Below, piece after piece: positions 1-9,100 of a stretch of DNA of 10,788 nucleotides (positions are counted from its first letter, which is position 1; each line of letters starts with the position of its first letter). The notes beneath the pieces were generated by a model. It had not been told where the DNA came from. It made no database searches and saw nothing but the letters and a program-made list of their open reading frames with translations. The stretch covers positions 1-10,788 of the forward strand of contig JAQSDP010000487.1 of assembly GCA_029945985.1 (NCBI GenBank), written 5' to 3'. This DNA comes from a bacterium. Lineage in GTDB: Bacteria > Acidobacteriota > Blastocatellia > Pyrinomonadales > Pyrinomonadaceae. Made by a program: the position numbers and the translations under genes.

Positions 1-127
1 TTTACGCGATTGCGCCTGATTTACAATGCGTCCGGCGGCCGCTGGAATCCCACCTTTATTCGTCGTATAGTGGAATCAAATCCAAGAGCTCGAATTGTCT
101 GGCAAAGTTTTTGCAGTCGGCGTGTAT

Positions 128-1753
128 ATGTTCGAAAGGATCGCATCTGCAGCGTTGGTAATAGCAGCGGCAACCGCCGTGTATGCTCAGACGGACGTTG
201 CCCAAGGGGCGAAAAGCGACCCGTTTGCGATCTCGTCAGGTTCGACCTTCGCCGCATCGACTTCGTCCAAAAAGAAGATCGAAGCAAACCTTTCCCGTAC
301 GCTTGCCGTATCGATCTCGACCGATGTTGACGAGGCACTTTCGATCATCAAGCAGAATCATGTCAGTGGGAAATCTGCGGACACCAGCAACCTTACGAAG
401 TCGAGCATCAACGCGATGCTCAAATCGCTTGATCCACATTCGAATTATTACGACGCTGCCGAATATCGCGAACTGATCGGCGACCAAAGAAGCGAATATT
501 TCGGCACCGGATCGACCATTATTTCCTATACCCGTGAAGGAAAACTTGAGACATATGTTGTCGCAACTCATCCAGGATCGTCGTCGGACCGTGCCGAATT
601 GAAGTTTGGCGACAAGATCATCGCGGTCAATGGGAAGTCGGTGGAAGGAAGCGGTTCGATGGAGATCCGTGATCTTATTCGCGGCCCGCGAAACACGTCG
701 GTACGCGTCACGATCGAACGAGACGGCAGTCCCATGATCGTCGACCTCCGTCGCGACCGCATCCCACAGCCGACGGTTACCAACGCATTTATTGTTAGCC
801 ACGGCGTCGGTCTGATCGAGATGCCGGAGGGCTTCAGCTTTACGAGCTACGACGAATTCAGTGCAGCTTTCAACGGCCTAAAACAGGCGGGCATGACTTC
901 CCTGATCCTCGATCTACGTGGAAACGGAGGCGGTGTACTGGAAACGTCGGTTAAGATCGCCGAGAAATTCCTTCCCGCAGGTACGACCATATTGACACAG
1001 CGCGGCCGAGTGCCGATCGACAATCGAGTGTGGAAGTCATCCAATCGTGCCCCGGAGAAGATGCCGCTGATCGTTCTGGTTGATGGGGAAAGCGCGTCGG
1101 CTTCTGAAGTGATCGCGGGTGCCTTGCAGGATAATGACCGCGCGTTGATCGTTGGTGAGAAAACCTTCGGCAAGGGCCTTGTGCAGAGCGTCCTCGACCT
1201 GCCGGGCAAAACCGGCCTGACGCTGACTACTGCAAAATATTTCACCCCGTCGGGCCGCTCGATCCAGCGCGACTACGAGCGAAGCGGAACCTACGCCTAT
1301 TACAACCATCAGGAAGAAAGCGGTGGCTCGAAACAAGCCAAGGTCGCATCGTATACCGTGACGAGGCGTCAGGTTTACGGCGGCGACGGAATCACGCCCG
1401 ACGAATTCGCTCCGTCCCTCGAAGCAACCGAAAAGCGTATCGCATTGCTCGACCCAATATTCTATTTCGCTAAGGACAATAAAGGTTTAAGTGAAGTTTC
1501 TGAAGATACCGTTGCCCAGTTCGCCCGCTTTGCGGAAAAAGGCTGGGGATTGAGCGCGGTTTCGATTATCAAGGACGCCGAGTTCGTCCGCTCACGGCTC
1601 CAATATACCTTGACCCTCAGTCGCTCGGGCATCCGCCCCGCAAAACAGCAGATGCTAGCGACCGACCCTCAAGTTTCCGCCGCCGTCCGCTCCATCTCAA
1701 AAGCTGCCGCCTTCGTCCGTACGCCGAAGAGTCAAACTCTTTCAGTTAAGTAG
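128..1753 (+). CDS. Secreted S41 C-terminal processing peptidase (CtpA/Prc-like) with PDZ domain
   Basis: Serine protease of the tail-specific/CtpA family, which cleaves exported proteins near their C-termini; expected in the periplasm. Numbering is from ATG 128 (541 aa). Residues 1-20 form a signal peptide ending A-V-Y-A before Gln. Residues ~70-120 match the family's N-terminal helical region, with the hallmark LDPHS at 101-105. A PDZ domain (~125-205) includes FGDKIIAVNG. The S41 catalytic domain (~225-385) has LRGNGGG (263-269), GESASASE with predicted nucleophile Ser324, and TFGKGLVQ with predicted general base Lys349 and Gln353. The Ser-Lys spacing of 25 matches the family. About 110 further residues follow, with no domain I recognise. 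There are no cysteines. The start is not certain: TTG at 95 is in frame, adds 11 residues and has AAGAG six bases upstream, whereas ATG 128 lacks a clear ribosome-binding site but gives the more typical signal peptide. The gene converges on the receptor genes and has no canonical plus-strand terminator. Family call is firm; substrate unknown. Confidence 0.95.
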   Translation: MFERIASAALVIAAATAVYAQTDVAQGAKSDPFAISSGSTFAASTSSKKKIEANLSRTLAVSISTDVDEALSIIKQNHVSGKSADTSNLTKSSINAMLKSLDPHSNYYDAAEYRELIGDQRSEYFGTGSTIISYTREGKLETYVVATHPGSSSDRAELKFGDKIIAVNGKSVEGSGSMEIRDLIRGPRNTSVRVTIERDGSPMIVDLRRDRIPQPTVTNAFIVSHGVGLIEMPEGFSFTSYDEFSAAFNGLKQAGMTSLILDLRGNGGGVLETSVKIAEKFLPAGTTILTQRGRVPIDNRVWKSSNRAPEKMPLIVLVDGESASASEVIAGALQDNDRALIVGEKTFGKGLVQSVLDLPGKTGLTLTTAKYFTPSGRSIQRDYERSGTYAYYNHQEESGGSKQAKVASYTVTRRQVYGGDGITPDEFAPSLEATEKRIALLDPIFYFAKDNKGLSEVSEDTVAQFARFAEKGWGLSAVSIIKDAEFVRSRLQYTLTLSRSGIRPAKQQMLATDPQVSAAVRSISKAAAFVRTPKSQTLSVK

Positions 1754-1763
1754 GCTCAAAGTT

Positions 1764-1904
1764 CACGGTTCAGAGTTCGAGCTTGAGCTTGTACTTGTAC
1801 CTCACGGTATAGAGTTCAAGCTTGAGCTTGTTCCCCGGTGTCAAGAGAGGCCTCTCTTCACCAGGGCAGACAAGCAAAGCTTGAACTCTAAGCTCTAAAC
1901 TTGC
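1764..1904. repeat. Intergenic direct plus inverted repeat cluster
   Basis: The segment 1764-1792 recurs at 1803-1831 (period 39 bp) with 26 of 29 positions identical; the core is AGAGTTC(G/A)AGCTTGAGCTTG. A third, inverted and partly degraded copy lies at 1871-1890. The hexamer-like run GAGCTT/GAGCTT/GTACTT at 1780-1797 adds internal repetition. The layout resembles the intergenic palindromic (REP-like or small non-autonomous) elements found in many bacterial genomes. There is no transposase and no clear target-site duplication, so its origin is open. It starts 10 bases after the peptidase stop codon, so it probably lies in that gene's 3' untranslated region. Confidence 0.75.
1810..1890. repeat. 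Long imperfect palindrome (~80-nt hairpin)
   Basis: Outer arms TAGAGTTCAAGCTT (1810-1823) and AAGCTTGAACTCTA (1877-1890) are perfectly complementary. The helix continues inward with GCTTG/CAAGC (1826-1830 with 1871-1875) and GGTG/CACC (1837-1840 with 1859-1862). It closes with the uninterrupted 16-bp palindrome AAGAGAGGCCTCTCTT (1843-1858), broken only by small bulges. As RNA it could fold on either strand. No T-tract follows on either strand, so it is not a standard intrinsic terminator. It could protect the 3' end of the peptidase mRNA or impede read-through, which is inference. Confidence 0.8.
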
Positions 1905-1910
1905 AAACAC

Positions 1911-1947
1911 AAAAAAGCCCGGCGTGGAGTCACATCCTCGGCCGGGC
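1911..1947 (-). terminator. Second (orphan) intrinsic terminator
   Basis: Read on the minus strand, GCCCGGC (1947-1941) pairs perfectly with GCCGGGC (1923-1917) around a 17-nt loop that can pair further through CTC/GAG. A TTTTTT tract (1916-1911) follows at once. It lies about 180 bases past the receptor stop codon and beyond a first good terminator, so it is either a backup for that gene or the end of a separate short transcript. Confidence 0.75.
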
Positions 1948-2070
1948 GTAAAGGTAGAAACAGGAGGAAACTGGAAAGACTCGTCAGCAGAAAACCCCTT
2001 AACTGCCACCTAACTTTCTTTTTCCATATAAGTTGATGCCGCCACTTTTTATCACGTTGCCTCTCCCGCC

Positions 2071-2106
2071 AAAAAAATCTCCGCGGCCCTGTTGAGGCCA
2101 CGGAGA
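2071..2106 (-). terminator. Intrinsic terminator of the 1254-aa receptor gene
   Basis: On the minus strand the stem TCTCCG.GGCC / GGCC.CGGAGA joins 2106-2096 to 2088-2078. It has one A/C mismatch (2100 with 2084) and a 7-nt loop, and is followed directly by seven T residues (2077-2071). The stem starts 21 bases after the receptor stop codon, the normal position for factor-independent termination. Confidence 0.88.
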
Positions 2107-2127
2107 AATGAACCAGGCAGAGGTTGA

Positions 2128-5100
2128 CTAGAAGTTCAGCTTGCCGGAGAACTGGATTCTCCTTGCAGAACTTGCGACATTGTCGCGGATCTGGCCGAAC
2201 ACGCTGTTATTCGCAGTCGCTGTCGGTAATCCGAAAGAAGCGGTATTTGTGAGATTTTGAGCGTCCACCCTTAAGTCGAAATTTAGCGTCTCCGTGAAGC
2301 GAAACTTCTTGGATATGGAGATATCCGTCTGGAAGCGTCGAGGTCCAATAAAGTAGTTGCGCGGCGTATTGCCTAGTTCACCCGGCGCAGGCTGGGTAAA
2401 CCTAGCCTCAGCCTCTTCGCTGAACCAGTAATTGGTACCGTTTCGTTCGACTAGGGATCCGAGATTGCGCGGGCAATCATTACAGTTCGCGGTTGCCTGA
2501 GTTACATTTCCTACAGTGTACAGGCCGGAGTAAACAGTGAACGGACGACCGGACGACCAATTGTACCGGCCCGCAACCTGCCACCCGCCGATGGCCCAGT
2601 CCAAGGCGGTCGGGGCATCTGAAGCCCACTTGCGGCCCTTACCGAAGGGGAGTTCATAAACGTATGTCGCATTGAGAACGTGACGGCGATCAAAATCCGA
2701 CCATGAATAGTTGAGATTTCGATCTCTTAGGTCGAACGGAGTACTCGAAGCAGATTGGTTGTTATCGCGGGAAACAGTGGTGAATACAGGATCGTAGGAG
2801 CGGGTATCTTTCGAGACCGACCACACGTATCCGATCGTGTAACCTAACCCGCCCGTCAGACGCCTTTTTAGGTCGACCTCGATGCCGTTGTATCTGGAGT
2901 AATCGTTACTGTCGAGGACGTTCATCGCTCCCAGAAACTGTGGGAAACGCTGGAAAAAATAGGGATTTGAGATCGAACGACTGATCAATTGCTGCGAGGT
3001 GGAAGTACACAGGCCTGCCGTCACATTGGATGCCGAGCAGGTCTGCTGCGATACCACGCGGGCCGCGGTAGCCACGCTCCCCCCTACGTTCAAACTTGGG
3101 TCACTCGTGGGCGGTGCCGACAACGTCGTTGAGATCGCGGCTATTCCGCGGAATGTGGTTGTTCCGGACTGTAGGCTTGGGTTTCCCGTGAACATAAGGT
3201 TGGTCAGACACTCGTTGGTCGAACCGCCCTTGATCGCGATGAACGTCTCCAAGAAATTCTTCGAACAACGCGGATCCTTCGCAAATATGTCGACCTGATT
3301 GGCGTCATATCCGCCAAAAAGGTGAGTTCCGCGCTTCCCGATATAGTTAACCTCGAGGACGCTGTCCCAGAAGACGTCCCGCTGAAATCCCGCGAACCAA
3401 GAGTGCACTTCGGGATATTTCACGTCAGGATCTACCAATGTGATCGAGGCCGTGGAAAACGCATCCGGTGTTCGGAGTTGTGCCGGAGTTCTGGTTGGCG
3501 TCAGGTTCGGCAGGCCATTCCTGAACAGAAGGTTCTGCTGAGCGATCCCGGTTGCACTTCCGGAAAATACGTTACCCGGGGTTCCCTGCCATATACTATT
3601 GGTGAAGACCTGCGTCGCAAACCTGTCATACGACAATCGATAGTTAGCCCGAATTGACGTTTTACCATCACTGAACGGGTCCCATGCGAAGCCTACCGAA
3701 GGTCCCCAATTGTCCGTGTCGTTGGCGAACATTGGTTTTTCTTCCCAGGTGATCGCATTTGTCGGAGTAGCTCCTGCCGTGAAGAGGCGGTCCGGAGCCA
3801 GGATCGGAAGTTCGTTGGACGTCGGACTCGGCTTAATTTCGTAACGCAATCCAAGATCGACGATAAAGTTCGGGAACATTCTCCATGTATCCTGGAAGTA
3901 AAAATCGTACTCTGGATAGTACGCCCTGAAGTTCCATCGAGTACCGGCGGGAGCAAATGAATTGGGATTACCCGGACTGACGACGAAGCCCTGGGTATAG
4001 CTTCCAATTCGACCGATCAGATTGTTGACTAGCGAGCGCAAGGTGGTAATGTCACCTGCGGCGATGCCGTTCGCGGCGGTTGTCGGAAGGTTGAAGTTCC
4101 ATGGCGCCGCGACAAATTCACTTGAACCCGCGCCGAAGCCGACACTGCCTTCGATCGCGCCGCCCGCACCGGAACGATCGTCCAAGACTCGTCCAAGTCG
4201 AACGTTTACCCCGGCCTTGAGGATGTGCGGCGAGAAATCAAACGTCATATTGTCGACGAACTGAAATGTACGAGCCGCTCGGGCATTACCCAACTGATTT
4301 CCGAACGCATCGGCAACTGAGTTTAGAATGAACGGAACGTCCGGACGAACCTCCGGATTAAAGAACGTGAAGCGAAAGCGGCTGATCCCGAAGATCGCTT
4401 CGTTAGTGAACTTAGCAGTGGGCGACCAGCGATGGTTGAATGCATAATTCTTGGGCCGTCGGGTCGTATCCACTAAGTTCGGATATCCGGGAAACGGCTG
4501 AAGCCCGCCGTTGACACTGTCAGCGACGGTGATCTGCGCTCCCTCCGCATAACGAAGGTAGAATTTGTTCTTGTCGTTAAGGTTGTAGTCAAACCTCATT
4601 ACGAGGTCCCATTGCTTCTCGTTCTGAGGGGCGTTGAATACGTAGCGGGCCAAGTTTAACCCATCGCCCGCAGCGAAACTATTCGGAAGGGGATAGTCAT
4701 TAAGTATTCCCGAAACAAACGGATCGTAGCTAACCGGTGAGTTTGCCGCAACGCTGTACGTCCGTATGCACTGTGTTGTAACTGAAGCCGAACAGTTAGG
4801 AAATCTTGGGGAGCCGTCTGCGTTAACCGCCGAGATCGAGTTAGGAGCTCCGACCAGGTAGCGGAAGTTTCCCGCACGGGCCTGTTCTGTATAAACCGTT
4901 CGCGTGGTCAGCCGGGTCTCCGTGGCAAACAGACGTTGATAGTTGACGAAGAAGAAAGCCTTGTCTTTTAAAGTGCGGAATTTGCCACCCTCCCCAAGGC
5001 CAAATGTAGGAATCGGCCCGCCAAGGCTGAATCCATAAATATGCTGAACGAACTGGGGCCGTCCAACCTTGTTCAAGTTGCTCTCAAATTGATTCGCGTT

Positions 5101-5892
5101 GACGCCCGGGGTTTGATAATACTCAAAAATATTTCCCCTATATCGATTCGTGCCTGACTTCGTAACCAACGTCACTTGAGCTCCGCTATTTCTTCCAAGT
5201 TCAGCCGTCGCATTCGTCGTTACGATCTGAAATTCCTGGATCGAATCCGGATTTGGACGCAGCGGGGTAAAGTTCGATCCGCCTGCGGTCGTGTCGTTAA
5301 TGTCGATACCGTCGAGCGTGAAGTTGAACGCACGATCTCGCGATCCATTGACGTGAACGCCGCCGCCGGTATTCGAGCCGACCACGACACCCGGCTGGAA
5401 GTTTAATAGGTCCAGCGGATTGCGGCCGCGTAACCCAACGATCGGAAGGCTTTGCAATGTCTGCTGATCGATCGTCGAGCCGACGTTTCCAGAGGTCGAT
5501 GTCTGGACAGTCTCAGCGGCACTCTCAACGTTCACCACAGCCGAGACGTCACCTATCTCAAGCGCGACATTCACCGTCGATGGCTGATTGATCAGAGCAA
5601 CGACGTTCGACGAGATGACCTTCTTGAATCCTTCCTTTTCGATGGTCACGGTGTATGTGCCCGGATTGATCAAGTCAAACAAGTAGACCCCGTTGTCGCT
5701 CGTAGTCGCTGTAAGAGACGAATTGGTACTTGGGTTGGACAACGTAACCAATGCACCGGGAACCGCCGCTCCATTATTGTCGGTCACCGTGCCGGTAATA
5801 CGGGACGTTGTACCTTGCCCCAACACTGACGCAACAAGGACGACCGCTAATAGCAATATCGCACTCGACGAGAAAAGCCTTTTGATGAACAT
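2128..5892 (-). CDS. Oar-like TonB-dependent outer-membrane receptor (1254 aa)
   Basis: Large outer-membrane beta-barrel of the Oar-like TonB-dependent family, with an N-terminal carboxypeptidase-regulatory-like domain. Members import bulky ligands using TonB energy; Myxococcus Oar is instead linked to protein export. The ligand here is unknown. The start at 5892 is set by GGAGG (5904-5900), seven bases upstream, and by the signal peptide at 1-26 (ends S-V-L-G-Q). Residues ~28-112 form the regulatory-like Ig fold (RITGTVTDNNGAAVPGALVT). A TonB-box/linker zone lies at ~113-135. The plug (~136-250) has TLDGIDIND at 192-200, then SIQEF and AELGRNSGAQVTLVTKSGTN. The rest is barrel with long loops, ending in KLNF, a C-terminal Phe as in BAM substrates. 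All eight cysteines form four close pairs: 367/375, 876/895, 952/962 and 1137/1140. Length is at the upper end for the family. An intrinsic terminator follows, so the gene is probably monocistronic. Confidence 0.93.
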   Translation of the reverse strand: MFIKRLFSSSAILLLAVVLVASVLGQGTTSRITGTVTDNNGAAVPGALVTLSNPSTNSSLTATTSDNGVYLFDLINPGTYTVTIEKEGFKKVISSNVVALINQPSTVNVALEIGDVSAVVNVESAAETVQTSTSGNVGSTIDQQTLQSLPIVGLRGRNPLDLLNFQPGVVVGSNTGGGVHVNGSRDRAFNFTLDGIDINDTTAGGSNFTPLRPNPDSIQEFQIVTTNATAELGRNSGAQVTLVTKSGTNRYRGNIFEYYQTPGVNANQFESNLNKVGRPQFVQHIYGFSLGGPIPTFGLGEGGKFRTLKDKAFFFVNYQRLFATETRLTTRTVYTEQARAGNFRYLVGAPNSISAVNADGSPRFPNCSASVTTQCIRTYSVAANSPVSYDPFVSGILNDYPLPNSFAAGDGLNLARYVFNAPQNEKQWDLVMRFDYNLNDKNKFYLRYAEGAQITVADSVNGGLQPFPGYPNLVDTTRRPKNYAFNHRWSPTAKFTNEAIFGISRFRFTFFNPEVRPDVPFILNSVADAFGNQLGNARAARTFQFVDNMTFDFSPHILKAGVNVRLGRVLDDRSGAGGAIEGSVGFGAGSSEFVAAPWNFNLPTTAANGIAAGDITTLRSLVNNLIGRIGSYTQGFVVSPGNPNSFAPAGTRWNFRAYYPEYDFYFQDTWRMFPNFIVDLGLRYEIKPSPTSNELPILAPDRLFTAGATPTNAITWEEKPMFANDTDNWGPSVGFAWDPFSDGKTSIRANYRLSYDRFATQVFTNSIWQGTPGNVFSGSATGIAQQNLLFRNGLPNLTPTRTPAQLRTPDAFSTASITLVDPDVKYPEVHSWFAGFQRDVFWDSVLEVNYIGKRGTHLFGGYDANQVDIFAKDPRCSKNFLETFIAIKGGSTNECLTNLMFTGNPSLQSGTTTFRGIAAISTTLSAPPTSDPSLNVGGSVATAARVVSQQTCSASNVTAGLCTSTSQQLISRSISNPYFFQRFPQFLGAMNVLDSNDYSRYNGIEVDLKRRLTGGLGYTIGYVWSVSKDTRSYDPVFTTVSRDNNQSASSTPFDLRDRNLNYSWSDFDRRHVLNATYVYELPFGKGRKWASDAPTALDWAIGGWQVAGRYNWSSGRPFTVYSGLYTVGNVTQATANCNDCPRNLGSLVERNGTNYWFSEEAEARFTQPAPGELGNTPRNYFIGPRRFQTDISISKKFRFTETLNFDLRVDAQNLTNTASFGLPTATANNSVFGQIRDNVASSARRIQFSGKLNF

Positions 5893-5897
5893 CGTTG

Positions 5898-5904
5898 CCC
5901 CTCC
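5898..5904 (-). promoter_or_regulatory. Ribosome-binding site that fixes the receptor start
   Basis: GGAGGGG on the minus strand lies seven bases (from GGAGG) before the ATG at 5892-5890. It decides between this start and an in-frame extension reaching 6003, which would add 37 residues ahead of a complete signal peptide. Confidence 0.85.
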
Positions 5905-5955
5905 GAAGAAACTAAATTGATAATCAAACTTGATGCAAATCGGGATTACCGAGAG

Positions 5956-6003
5956 AAAAGTTGATGTAAAGTACCACAACTTTTGCGTGTAATAAAGACG
6001 CAA
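5956..6003. promoter_or_regulatory. Two adjacent inverted repeats upstream of the 1254-aa receptor gene
   Basis: AAAAGTTG (5956-5963) and CAACTTTT (5977-5984) are perfect 8-bp arms around 13 bases. Sharing two bases with the right arm, TTGCGT (5983-5988) and ACGCAA (5998-6003) are perfect 6-bp arms around 9 bases. They lie 64-111 bases upstream of the start codon, where a promoter or operator is expected. I could not place a convincing -35/-10 pair, so regulator binding is a proposal only. Confidence 0.4.
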
Positions 6004-6053
6004 GCCCGACTTTTGTTCGAACTAATGAATTTTTTGGCCGGTGGTGGAAACCA

Positions 6054-6089
6054 AATAAAAAAGCTCGCCCGAGATAAACCCGGACGAGC
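6054..6089 (-). terminator. Intrinsic terminator of the 1086-aa receptor gene
   Basis: On the minus strand GCTCG.CCG / CGG.CGAGC pairs 6089-6081 with 6071-6063, with one mismatch and a 9-nt loop. A T-rich tract TTTTTTATT (6062-6054) follows. The stem starts 20 bases past the stop codon. It separates the two receptor genes into distinct transcription units, unless it is bypassed. Confidence 0.85.
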
Positions 6090-6109
6090 ATTCCAAATTG
6101 GCGTAAGCC

Positions 6110-9100
6110 TTAGAAAAGTAACCTGAACCCGAAGCGAACAGCACGGGGGCCTTGGTAAAGCTGCGGAAGTCCGTAGCGGGCATCCTTAGCTCCGGCCGTT
6201 GTGTTGATCCGATTCAGGATCTGCGTCAACAACGCACCCGAGGTATATGCGTTAGCATAGTCCCTCGAACACGTTCCGGGGCACGGCGAGAAGAACGCGG
6301 CATCATTGGGCCTGCTCGTTGTGGTGTTCATCGTCGGATACACCGCCGTCACCGTATCCTGGTCGAGCAGGTTGGTGATATTCAGATCGCCTGCGATGGT
6401 GAATCGATTATCGCGGCCGAAGCGGTAACGGTGGGTAACGTTGAAATCAGTCTGTGAGAACGTCGGGCTTCGTCCAAGGTCACCACGCGGATACAAGATC
6501 TGCGGGGTAACGCTTGACTGGCCGTAGATCGACGTGGTCATAGGCGTACCCGACGTCACCGTCTGGAATGCCGAGAACTCCGTCGAGTTTGTCGTGCTGC
6601 CCATCCAGTTGAAGATATAAGCTCCATAGATGTTGAACACGTGCGGCCGATCGGTCGGCAGTGGTCCGTTATCTAGCTCACCCGTTGCGGTGAATCCGAT
6701 GAACGGAAGATCGAAAGCTCGACTTACGCCGGGCGAGAGCCGTCCGTCGACCAAGTGAGCCTCATCCGAGCTCGCCAGTCCGGTGTAGTTTCCGTGAAGT
6801 CGGCTGAACGTGTAGTTGGCATTGAAGTACCAATTATCCGAAAGACGTTTCTCGAAAACGATCTCCATGCCGTCGTAGCGGCGCTTTGGAGTTGTCGACC
6901 GTTGATAACCGAGAGCATTGAGCGTCTCAAGATGCAGCCCCTCTCCGGGGTTGCCGATAATGTAGGCTTCACTTCCTAGAGTATTGACGATGCCGGCATC
7001 TTCAACCGCCTTATCCACGTTCTTATAGGTGTAGCGACCTTTAAGGACGTAATTCTTGCCGATCTGACGCTCAAGACCGAACGTCAATTCCGTCTGTTGA
7101 AACGGTTTGAGATTCGGATCGACGGCACCATTAAGGAATGGCGATGCACCAGGCTCATTCGCGTTGACACGAAGGTTACGCTGGCAGCGGCTCAGCGCAT
7201 CGGACGCTATAGTTCCAGAACTCGGGCAGACGCTCGGACCCGAGAATGAGCCCACAACGTTTGCGAGATTGAAATTTGCCGAGGTCTGTCCCGCGAATAT
7301 CTCGAAATAATCTTCAAGGAAAATATCGCCGCCGAACAATCCACGCGGAAGTGCAAACTTAACTCGGTCGTAGAATTTCCCGTAGCTTCCGAAAGCCTTG
7401 GTTTTGCCGTCGCCGAAAACATCGTAAGCAAAGCCAAGACGTGGTGCGATCTTGTCAGTCCATCCGAAATCGACGCCGCTCGGAATTCCGTTGAACGTAG
7501 GAAGGTTTTCCGCTTCGAATCTGACTCCGAGGTTCAGCGTCAGCCGATTAATCGGCTGCCACTTGTCCTGGATGAAGATACCCTGGCTGAGATTGCTACC
7601 AGATCCGCGAGTACCGGTGCGGCGGAGTGTCCCCGAACCGATCGCGTTCGGCGAGCTTGTCACTCCGGGTTGGCGTGCCGAGATAAGGTTCGACGGTCCA
7701 ACAAAAAAGCTCAAACGGCCTATCGCATTATTCCCCGACTGAACATCGTTGAAGATAGTATATCGCTGGTAGCCACCCTTGAATTCGTGACGGCCCGCAA
7801 ATTCTGCGATATAGGTTCCAGAGAACTCGTACGTTTCACGGATCGAGACGTCTTTGAGCGTGATCGAATTGGCTCCGGTCGTCCCGCAAGGAAAAGTGGA
7901 TGACGCAGTACCCGTCGCATACACACATTCGAAAACCTGAACGACCTGCGGAACAAAATAATTCCCGAGCTTCTCGTTCAAAAATCCACGGCTGTAGCGG
8001 CCATCGATCACTAGATTGTTTGTCGGTGTGTAGACGCCGGCAAATGTGACGACGTTAGATGTTTGGCGGCCGCCCTGTTTTGGCCGGTAGTCCGGTTCCG
8101 AGAGAATTCCAACGCCCGGGCCAAAGTTTGCCGAAGGAATGCCGGCATTGTTGAACACATAAGAGGACGAAGTTACATTCGAAAAGCCCGTTCCCGGAAG
8201 GCTTCCTTCTTGAATAACGGGATTCCAAAGGAATGTACCCGAAAATCGCAGATTGTCCAGCGGACTCGCATCGAGTCGACCGAATGCATACTCATACGTG
8301 GTCTTTCGTCGATACTGCTGGGTTGCCAACAGCGTCCTCGTCGCCGCTGCCTGATTGGTGTAATACTTTGTTTCGACTTCCGAAAGGAGATACTGCGGAG
8401 AGTAGCTTCCGAAGAACCACAGACGATCTTTGATGATCGGGCCGCTCAGATTCGCTGTTGGAAAGACGTTAGTACCCTGCGTTTTCGGAGGGTTGAAGTA
8501 TTCGGGCGTAGAGGTGAAATAATTTGCAGAACCGGTGCCGCCGAGTAGCGGACGCGGGTTCCCGTTGAGTTTCGGTGTATCGAACTGCATTCCGAATTCG
8601 CCGTGGAAATCATTGTTTCCTCCGCGCGAAACGACGCTGATCACACCGCCGGTCGCACCGCCATATTCCGCTGTGAATCCGCTCGACTTGACTTGGATCT
8701 CCTGCACCAACTGCGTCGGAATGTTGAACGCCTCGTTTAGAGTTCCGGTTCGGTAGTTGGTTACCTCCTGTCCGTCGAGAACAAAAACATTCTCGCCGCC
8801 AGATGCACCGTCCACCGAAAACCCGCCGGTGCGCGATTCGGGACGCGTGCCCGGGACAGTTTTCAGCAAGCTCGTGAACCCTGTACCTTTCGGCAGCAGT
8901 TCGATCTTCTGAGCGTTGATGCTTGTCTGGATCGCATTGTTGGTCGTGTCGACAGGGGGGGCATCTGACACCGTGACATCAACGGTGTTGACGGCGCCGC
9001 CAGGATTCACGACTATGTCAATTCGCGTGGTCTGGCCGATAGCGACGGTCACATTCTCGTAACGAGCCTCGCCAAATCCGCCCGTTGCAGAGGTCGCGAT

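Larger units (their letters stand above)
1754..2127. other. Gene-free convergent junction rich in repeats and terminators
   Basis: This 374-base gap separates the 3' ends of the peptidase gene (+) and the 1254-aa receptor gene (-). It holds a partial direct repeat, a long palindrome and two minus-strand intrinsic terminators, listed separately. The open frames crossing it are made of repeat sequence, lack ribosome-binding sites and resemble no protein family I know. Between the two terminators (about 1948-2070) I see no convincing coding sequence. Confidence 0.8.

Noticed and set aside
43..64. ECF-sigma-like promoter (GGAAT ... CGTC) ahead of the peptidase gene
   Set aside because: The gap between the two boxes is several bases shorter than ECF promoters use, and the boxes are imperfect. 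A TATAGT at 66-71 has no matching -35, so I call no promoter there.
236..802. 188-codon antisense open frame inside the peptidase gene
   Set aside because: It lies wholly opposite well-matched PDZ and peptidase coding sequence, and its translation is Arg-rich and unlike any family; long antisense frames are common in such codon usage.
1780..1831. Repeated hexamers suggesting a CRISPR or satellite
   Set aside because: There are only two direct copies, with no regular unique spacers and no cas genes. The pattern fits a palindromic intergenic element better.
1770..2009. Minus-strand open frame (79 codons) in the convergent junction
   Set aside because: It runs through the repeats, palindrome and terminator hairpin, has no ribosome-binding site, and its Lys-Leu-rich end is just translated repeat.
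5893..6003. In-frame extension of the 1254-aa receptor by 37 residues
   Set aside because: The internal ATG at 5892 has a strong Shine-Dalgarno sequence at ideal spacing and begins a textbook signal peptide; an extension would bury that signal peptide.
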